From Verrucomicrobiaceae bacterium UBA7681 (GTDB lineage: Bacteria; Verrucomicrobiota; Verrucomicrobiia; Verrucomicrobiales; Verrucomicrobiaceae): a stretch of DNA of 64,000 bases. Positions 60,181 to 64,000 of this stretch are shown here, one piece after another. The position numbers and the translations under genes were made by a program. The first letter of the stretch is position 1. Every line of letters starts with the position of its first letter. Location: NCBI GenBank assembly GCA_002482965.1, contig DLGZ01000011.1, positions 121,874 through 185,873 on the forward strand, written 5' to 3'. Under the pieces are notes generated by a model. That model saw only the letters and a list, made by a program, of their open reading frames with translations. It was not told the origin of the DNA and searched no databases.

Positions 60181-61536
60181 ATGAAGAGCACTTCGGCCAT
60201 TGTCGCATTCAGCCTTTTCCTGCTGCATGGCGCAGCAGCAGCGGAGATGCGTGTCTGGACGAACACCAGCGGCCAGCTCATCGAGGCCGAACTCATCGGC
60301 GTGAATGCCGCGAAGCGTGCAGTCCAAGTCCGCCTGAAGAACGGCTCAGAGTTTGAGATCGCCATCGACAATCTCAGCCCGCCTGACAAGGCCTATGCCA
60401 AAGATCATTGGCAGGCGATGCAAAACGCTCCGGTGAGTGCCGGCCCTGGCAAAATCTCAGCCGAAGCCATCAAAAGCCTCCCTGAATCCTTCCGCCCCCG
60501 CTTTGACCTCAGTTCGCGCATGGAAGCCCTCCGCCAGGGCGGCGGTTCTCCAGAGATAGAAGCCGCGGTGGTGGCTTCTCTAAAACTGTTCAAAACCAAT
60601 CAGAACCCCGATGGTTCCTGGGGGCGCTCCAACAAAGGCGCCATGACCGGCTTCGCTCTCCAGTGTTTCCTTGGTCATGGCGAGACATCAGAGTCTCCAG
60701 AGTTTGGGGAGGCGGTGGTGAAGGGGCTGATGTACCTGATCGAGCTCGGCAGGAAGAACCCAGAGGGCATTTTTTCCTCGAGCTGGGGCGGAAAAACGAC
60801 GGGAGGATTCGGAGGCGCTGGAACTTACGAACATGCTATTGCCACTTTGGCAGTCGGTGAGGCCTATGTCACGGCTCGACTGGGCAACAAAATGTTTCCA
60901 GGTCTGCGTGAGAGCTTTGAAACAGCCATCAAGACGATCATCAGCCAGCAGACAAGCAAAGGCTCCTGGGCCTACGGCGGCGAAACCATCGTTTACAATC
61001 CGGGAGGTGGTGCAGATCTCTCCTTGGCCAACTGGCATTTCCAGGCGCTCAATGTAGCCAAGGTAACCCACTTGAAAATAGACGGGCTCGACTCCTGCAT
61101 CCAAAAAGCTCTGTCTTATATCGAAACCACTCAAACCAAGGAAGGCGGCTTCGGCGGTGCCACCCGTGACGCGCACTACAATCAATGGAGTCTCAGCGGA
61201 GGCGCTGCGGCAGGCCATATCATGCTGGCTGGAAAAAGCACGCCTGCGGCTGCACGGGGAGTTCAATTCATCACCGGTTTCCTGAAAGCCGAGCCACCGG
61301 ACTGGGAGAAAAACTGCAATCTCTACTGCTGGCATGGCTATAGCAATGCGCTCTTCCTCAACGGCGGCGCCGAGTGGAAGACTTTCGCCTCCCAGGTCAT
61401 GCCTCAAATCCTCGCTGCTCAGCAGCCGGACGGCTCCTTCAAACGCGGTCGTCCCAACTGGCCTGCCGGCGATGCCGCTGATGCCACGTATCGCCAGGCG
61501 CTCTGCACCCTGATTCTCGAAACGTTTTACCGCTGA
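60181..61536 (+). CDS. Secreted SHD1 protein with terpene-cyclase-like alpha/alpha toroid
   Basis: A 451-aa exported protein, signal MKSTSAIVAFSLFLLHGAAA. An SHD1-like domain comes first (about 22-78; MRVWTNTSGQLIEAELIGVN, IDNLSPPDKAYAKDHW). The rest is an alpha/alpha toroid of the prenyltransferase/squalene-cyclase superfamily, with the repeated QNPDGSWG, QTSKGSWAYGG, TKEGGFGGAT and QQPDGSFKRG (QW-type) motifs. Typical cyclase acid motifs were not identified, so it may be non-catalytic, as many such toroids of this phylum are. A frame open further upstream lies inside the previous gene and is ignored. Confidence 0.85.
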   Translation: MKSTSAIVAFSLFLLHGAAAAEMRVWTNTSGQLIEAELIGVNAAKRAVQVRLKNGSEFEIAIDNLSPPDKAYAKDHWQAMQNAPVSAGPGKISAEAIKSLPESFRPRFDLSSRMEALRQGGGSPEIEAAVVASLKLFKTNQNPDGSWGRSNKGAMTGFALQCFLGHGETSESPEFGEAVVKGLMYLIELGRKNPEGIFSSSWGGKTTGGFGGAGTYEHAIATLAVGEAYVTARLGNKMFPGLRESFETAIKTIISQQTSKGSWAYGGETIVYNPGGGADLSLANWHFQALNVAKVTHLKIDGLDSCIQKALSYIETTQTKEGGFGGATRDAHYNQWSLSGGAAAGHIMLAGKSTPAAARGVQFITGFLKAEPPDWEKNCNLYCWHGYSNALFLNGGAEWKTFASQVMPQILAAQQPDGSFKRGRPNWPAGDAADATYRQALCTLILETFYR

Positions 61537-61553
61537 GCCAGCAGCGGTCCTTT

Positions 61554-62651
61554 TCAGGACAGCACAAACAGCGTCTCCGCCACCCGCTGGCCATTGATCT
61601 GCAACTCCACACGGTGCCTGCCCGCATAATGTTTGCGCGTGGTGAAATCGCGCACGACCTGCGATTTCACCAGCTCGATTTCAGCATACGCCGGCAGATC
61701 CAGTTCAGTCCACTTGAAGACCTTCTCCGCGCTCCCTCCGCTCGCTTTGACATAATGCACCACATAGTCGATCGCGAGTCGCTGAGAGCGGCTTGAAGTC
61801 GAAGTGAGCGCCGCATTCAAGGTGAGTCGCTGGCCAAGTTCGAGGCTTGTGGGAGACGCGACCAGCTTCGCCGTAACCTCCGCCTTCATGCCAAATCCGA
61901 AGAGCTTCAGCGCACGCGGATGTCCGCGCTTGATCAGCGTCCGGCACGCATGCTTCGCGATCCACCGCAGGTGCTCATGTTCGAGATCCCAGCCTTCGAG
62001 GCGCTGCAAAACATAGTCGTGATGATCCTTCGTGATGTCGTTGAGATGATTGGCCACCGAGCGGCGCACAAACAGCGAGTCATCGTCCTTCAGCGCATCC
62101 AGAATCACCGCAGTGGGCTCCGGGTCCCGCACCAGCGCCTGCAAACGCATGCCCCACGGCAGGCGCGGTCGTGACCCCTCACTGGCGAGACGGCGCACCT
62201 TCTCATCAGGATCAGCGGACCATTTTACCATCGTCTTCAAAGCACGCTTCTGATCCGCCACGATAAACGGACGCACCGCAAACTCCGCCGTGCCGAAAAC
62301 CGTGAAAAACCGCAGCGCGTCCATCGAAAAATCGAAATCATCCAATCCAAATGTCGCCACGAAATCACCCAGGAAGATGGTCACAAACTCATGCCCGATT
62401 CGCGGCGCGAGTTTTTGCAGGGCGCGCACTTTTTGCTGGTACGTCCCCGGCAGCGCCGCATTCACCGCCACCGCGCACTGGTGCACGCGCTCCATGAGGC
62501 TGCGGCCTTCCAGCCCATCCAGTACGGACGTCATGAAATCATCGCCCCGAAACTTCGGCGCGATGCTCGCGAGCTCCTTGGCAATGGCCCGATAACGGGC
62601 GGCATCAAACCATTCTTTGAGCTGCGTTGGAGAGTCAGATTCTTCGGGCAT
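61554..62651 (-). CDS. AlkC-like DNA alkylation repair protein
   Basis: A 365-aa cytosolic protein. The N-terminal part is a HEAT-like helical repeat domain with the family core MVKWSADPDEKVRRLASEGS, RPRLPWGMRLQALVRDP and LFVRRSVANHLNDITKDHHD, matching AlkC/AlkD-type 3-methyladenine glycosylases that remove damaged bases without base flipping. The C-terminal 110 residues form an immunoglobulin-like beta domain (LVASPTSLELGQRLTLNAAL) found in some AlkC proteins. It is 12 bp downstream of the DUF1080 gene and convergent with the SHD1-toroid gene. Confidence 0.85.
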   Translation of the reverse strand: MPEESDSPTQLKEWFDAARYRAIAKELASIAPKFRGDDFMTSVLDGLEGRSLMERVHQCAVAVNAALPGTYQQKVRALQKLAPRIGHEFVTIFLGDFVATFGLDDFDFSMDALRFFTVFGTAEFAVRPFIVADQKRALKTMVKWSADPDEKVRRLASEGSRPRLPWGMRLQALVRDPEPTAVILDALKDDDSLFVRRSVANHLNDITKDHHDYVLQRLEGWDLEHEHLRWIAKHACRTLIKRGHPRALKLFGFGMKAEVTAKLVASPTSLELGQRLTLNAALTSTSSRSQRLAIDYVVHYVKASGGSAEKVFKWTELDLPAYAEIELVKSQVVRDFTTRKHYAGRHRVELQINGQRVAETLFVLS

Positions 62652-62663
62652 GATCAGTGAATT

Positions 62664-63314
62664 TCACGGCAGGCGTTTGATGCGGATGTCTTTAAAGTAG
62701 AAAACACTCCCCGGGTCATGCGCCTGCAGGGCAATGCCGCCGCCCTGCGGATCAAACAATCGTCCGGCCCGTTCCGGCGGGCGCTTCACATTCTCCGGCT
62801 CAGTGTAGTCCACCATCTGCTTGTCGTTGACGTGGATCATGATCCGCTTGCCACTCACCGTGATGCGAATCCGAAACCACTGGCTTTCATCCACGGGCGA
62901 TTGAGCAAGATCCACCACCGCATACAAGCTGCCAGTTTTGCGTTTCTCCTTGGCCGTGCTGTTGAGCTGTATTTCGTAGCCCTTCGCAAGATGCAGCGAA
63001 CTGTCCCGCGTCGTCATGTCCGTATGAATGAAGATCCCAGAGTTCGAATTCGGCTCGCTGCGGCAGGTCGCTTCAAAGACGAAATTCTTGAAGCGCACGA
63101 AGCCTGCTTTCATGTCCCCAGCATAAAACAGATGCGCGCTGGGCTTGGTGGCATGCGCCCGGATCGCCCCACCCACCACGGAGAATGATTCCGGCATGAC
63201 ATTGGCCCGCCAGCCGCTCAGGTCCCTGCCATTGAATAGTGTCTGCCACTCCTCCGCTGCGAACAGAAAAGGTGCAGAGAGCAGCAGGGTGAACATTAAA
63301 ACGACGCGGCGCAT
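62664..63314 (-). CDS. Secreted DUF1080 (3-keto-disaccharide hydrolase-like) protein
   Basis: A 216-aa exported protein, signal MRRVVLMFTLLLSAPFLFA. The concanavalin-like jelly roll of DUF1080 is clear: WQTLFNGRDLSGWRANV, FVFEATCRSEPNSNSGIFIH, GYEIQLNSTAKEK and GGIALQAHDPGSVFYFKDIR. Members in Bacteroides and Planctomycetes cleave 3-keto-glycosides made by MocA-type oxidoreductases, so it may work with the exported Gfo/Idh/MocA enzyme at 10273 although it lies 50 kb away. The ATG at 63314 is set by the signal; a frame open 21 codons further upstream is ignored. Confidence 0.9.
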   Translation of the reverse strand: MRRVVLMFTLLLSAPFLFAAEEWQTLFNGRDLSGWRANVMPESFSVVGGAIRAHATKPSAHLFYAGDMKAGFVRFKNFVFEATCRSEPNSNSGIFIHTDMTTRDSSLHLAKGYEIQLNSTAKEKRKTGSLYAVVDLAQSPVDESQWFRIRITVSGKRIMIHVNDKQMVDYTEPENVKRPPERAGRLFDPQGGGIALQAHDPGSVFYFKDIRIKRLP

Positions 63315-63367
63315 TTGTGGCAGATTGGTAGGTTGCACGTTGGCGGCATCTCGCCCAAATCGCAAGG

Positions 63368-64000
63368 ATGCCTGCAACTTCCCGCCGCCTCCACGCCTTC
63401 ACCGAATCCGTCATCCGCGCGATGACGCGCCTCTCGAACCAGCATGGCGCGATCAATCTTTCCCAGGGCTTCCCCGACTTCAATCCACCCGAAGAATTGC
63501 TCGCCGCACTGGAGCGCGCCACCCGTGGCCCCTTCCACCAATACGCAGTGACCTGGGGTGCCCCACGCTTCCGTCAGGCACTCGCCAAAAAGATCACCCA
63601 TTTCTCCGGCACCCCCGTCGACCCAGATCAAAACCTCGTCGTCACCTGCGGCAGCACCGAGGCCATGATGTGCGCCATGATGACCTGCTGCGAGCCGGGG
63701 GACAAAGTCATCGTCTTCTCCCCCTTCTACGAAAACTACGCCGCAGACGCCATCCTCTCCGGGGCCGAGCCCATTTACGTCCCGCTGCGTCCGCCCCAGT
63801 TCGGCTTTGATCCCGATGAACTCGCCCGCGCCTTTGCTCAGGGTGCCAAGGCCATCATCGTCTGCAATCCCTCCAACCCCACCGGCAAAGTCTTCACCCG
63901 CGCCGAGCTTCAGCTGATCCTCGATCTCGCCGAAAAGCACGATGCCTTTGTCATCACCGACGAGCCCTACGAGCACATCGTCTACGCACCGCATGAGCAC
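63368..64000 (+). CDS. Class I/II PLP-dependent aminotransferase, cut by window end
   Basis: The first 211 codons of a fold-type I aminotransferase. The opening MPATSRRLHAFTESVIRAMT and NLSQGFPDFNPPEELLAALE, then TCGSTEAMMCAMMTCCEPGD and the signature VCNPSNPTGKVFTRAELQ, are typical of the methionine/kynurenine aminotransferase branch (YbdL/KAT-like). The Lys that binds PLP would be further on, outside the window. It is divergent from the DUF1080 gene with 53 bp between starts. The exact amino donor cannot be told from this part. Confidence 0.9.
   Translation, partial: MPATSRRLHAFTESVIRAMTRLSNQHGAINLSQGFPDFNPPEELLAALERATRGPFHQYAVTWGAPRFRQALAKKITHFSGTPVDPDQNLVVTCGSTEAMMCAMMTCCEPGDKVIVFSPFYENYAADAILSGAEPIYVPLRPPQFGFDPDELARAFAQGAKAIIVCNPSNPTGKVFTRAELQLILDLAEKHDAFVITDEPYEHIVYAPHEH

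Noticed and set aside
63296..64000. Long open frame on the minus strand at the right edge
   Set aside because: It is opposite the aminotransferase, whose plus-strand translation has clear family motifs (NPSNPTGK); the minus frame has none.

Overview
The window (about 60% G+C by eye) most resembles a member of the Verrucomicrobiota, probably near Prosthecobacter/Verrucomicrobium. This is inferred from the gene families only. It carries several families typical of Planctomycetes and Verrucomicrobia: cytochrome-linked DUF1549/DUF1553 and DUF1592 proteins, DUF1501 and DUF1552 proteins, ThuA-like proteins, DUF1080, DUF6807, SHD1 domains and Tat-exported Gfo/Idh/MocA oxidoreductases. No rRNA, tRNA, CRISPR array, intact IS element or phage gene was seen. 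Both ends cut through genes: a sigma-54 response regulator on the left and a PLP aminotransferase on the right.

Layout. 1-10 kb: response regulator, a small secreted peptide followed by three RNA hairpins, a GH62-like arabinofuranosidase coupled to a HAD phosphatase, DUF1990 and YndJ-like proteins, an NDH-2 fused to cNMP and CBS domains, a two-TM RCK potassium channel, a ThuA-like protein and a CBS protein. 10.3-18.8 kb: a seven-gene plus-strand operon for exported carbohydrate or glycoconjugate breakdown (Gfo/Idh/MocA, beta-propeller, two ceramidase-fold proteins, a ThuA-like protein, SDR and FAH-family hydrolase), closed by a clear terminator. 18.8-25.9 kb: a minus-strand operon led by a PAS-AraC regulator and ending in a 1,328-residue secreted multidomain protein with a C-terminal blue-copper domain. 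26-30.7 kb: a Cys-rich secreted protein, an RRM protein and an ExbB-ExbD-TPR operon. 30.8-36.7 kb: DUF1501 divergent from a DUF1592/DUF1552 pair.

36.8-56.5 kb looks like a signalling or conflict region. It holds a transmembrane Ser/Thr kinase, its tandem pseudokinase paralogue (both ending in peptidoglycan-binding domains), a convergent DUF4062-like/FGE-sulfatase protein, an ECF sigma operon with an inserted palindrome and a frameshifted third gene, a DUF1549/DUF1553 protein, a third kinase-like membrane protein, proC, two small membrane proteins and a 1,597-residue TIR-NACHT-pentapeptide-WD40 protein. That last gene carries fourteen near-identical 126-bp WD40 units and a palindromic element in its linker. 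It is the strongest candidate for a defence or self/non-self recognition system.

56.5-64 kb returns to housekeeping and PVC-type genes: sulfite reductase, a lipoprotein, a cytochrome-SHD1 protein with an SHD1-toroid partner, AlkC-like DNA repair, DUF1080 and an aminotransferase. Functional calls rest on motif recognition by eye; no database search was run.
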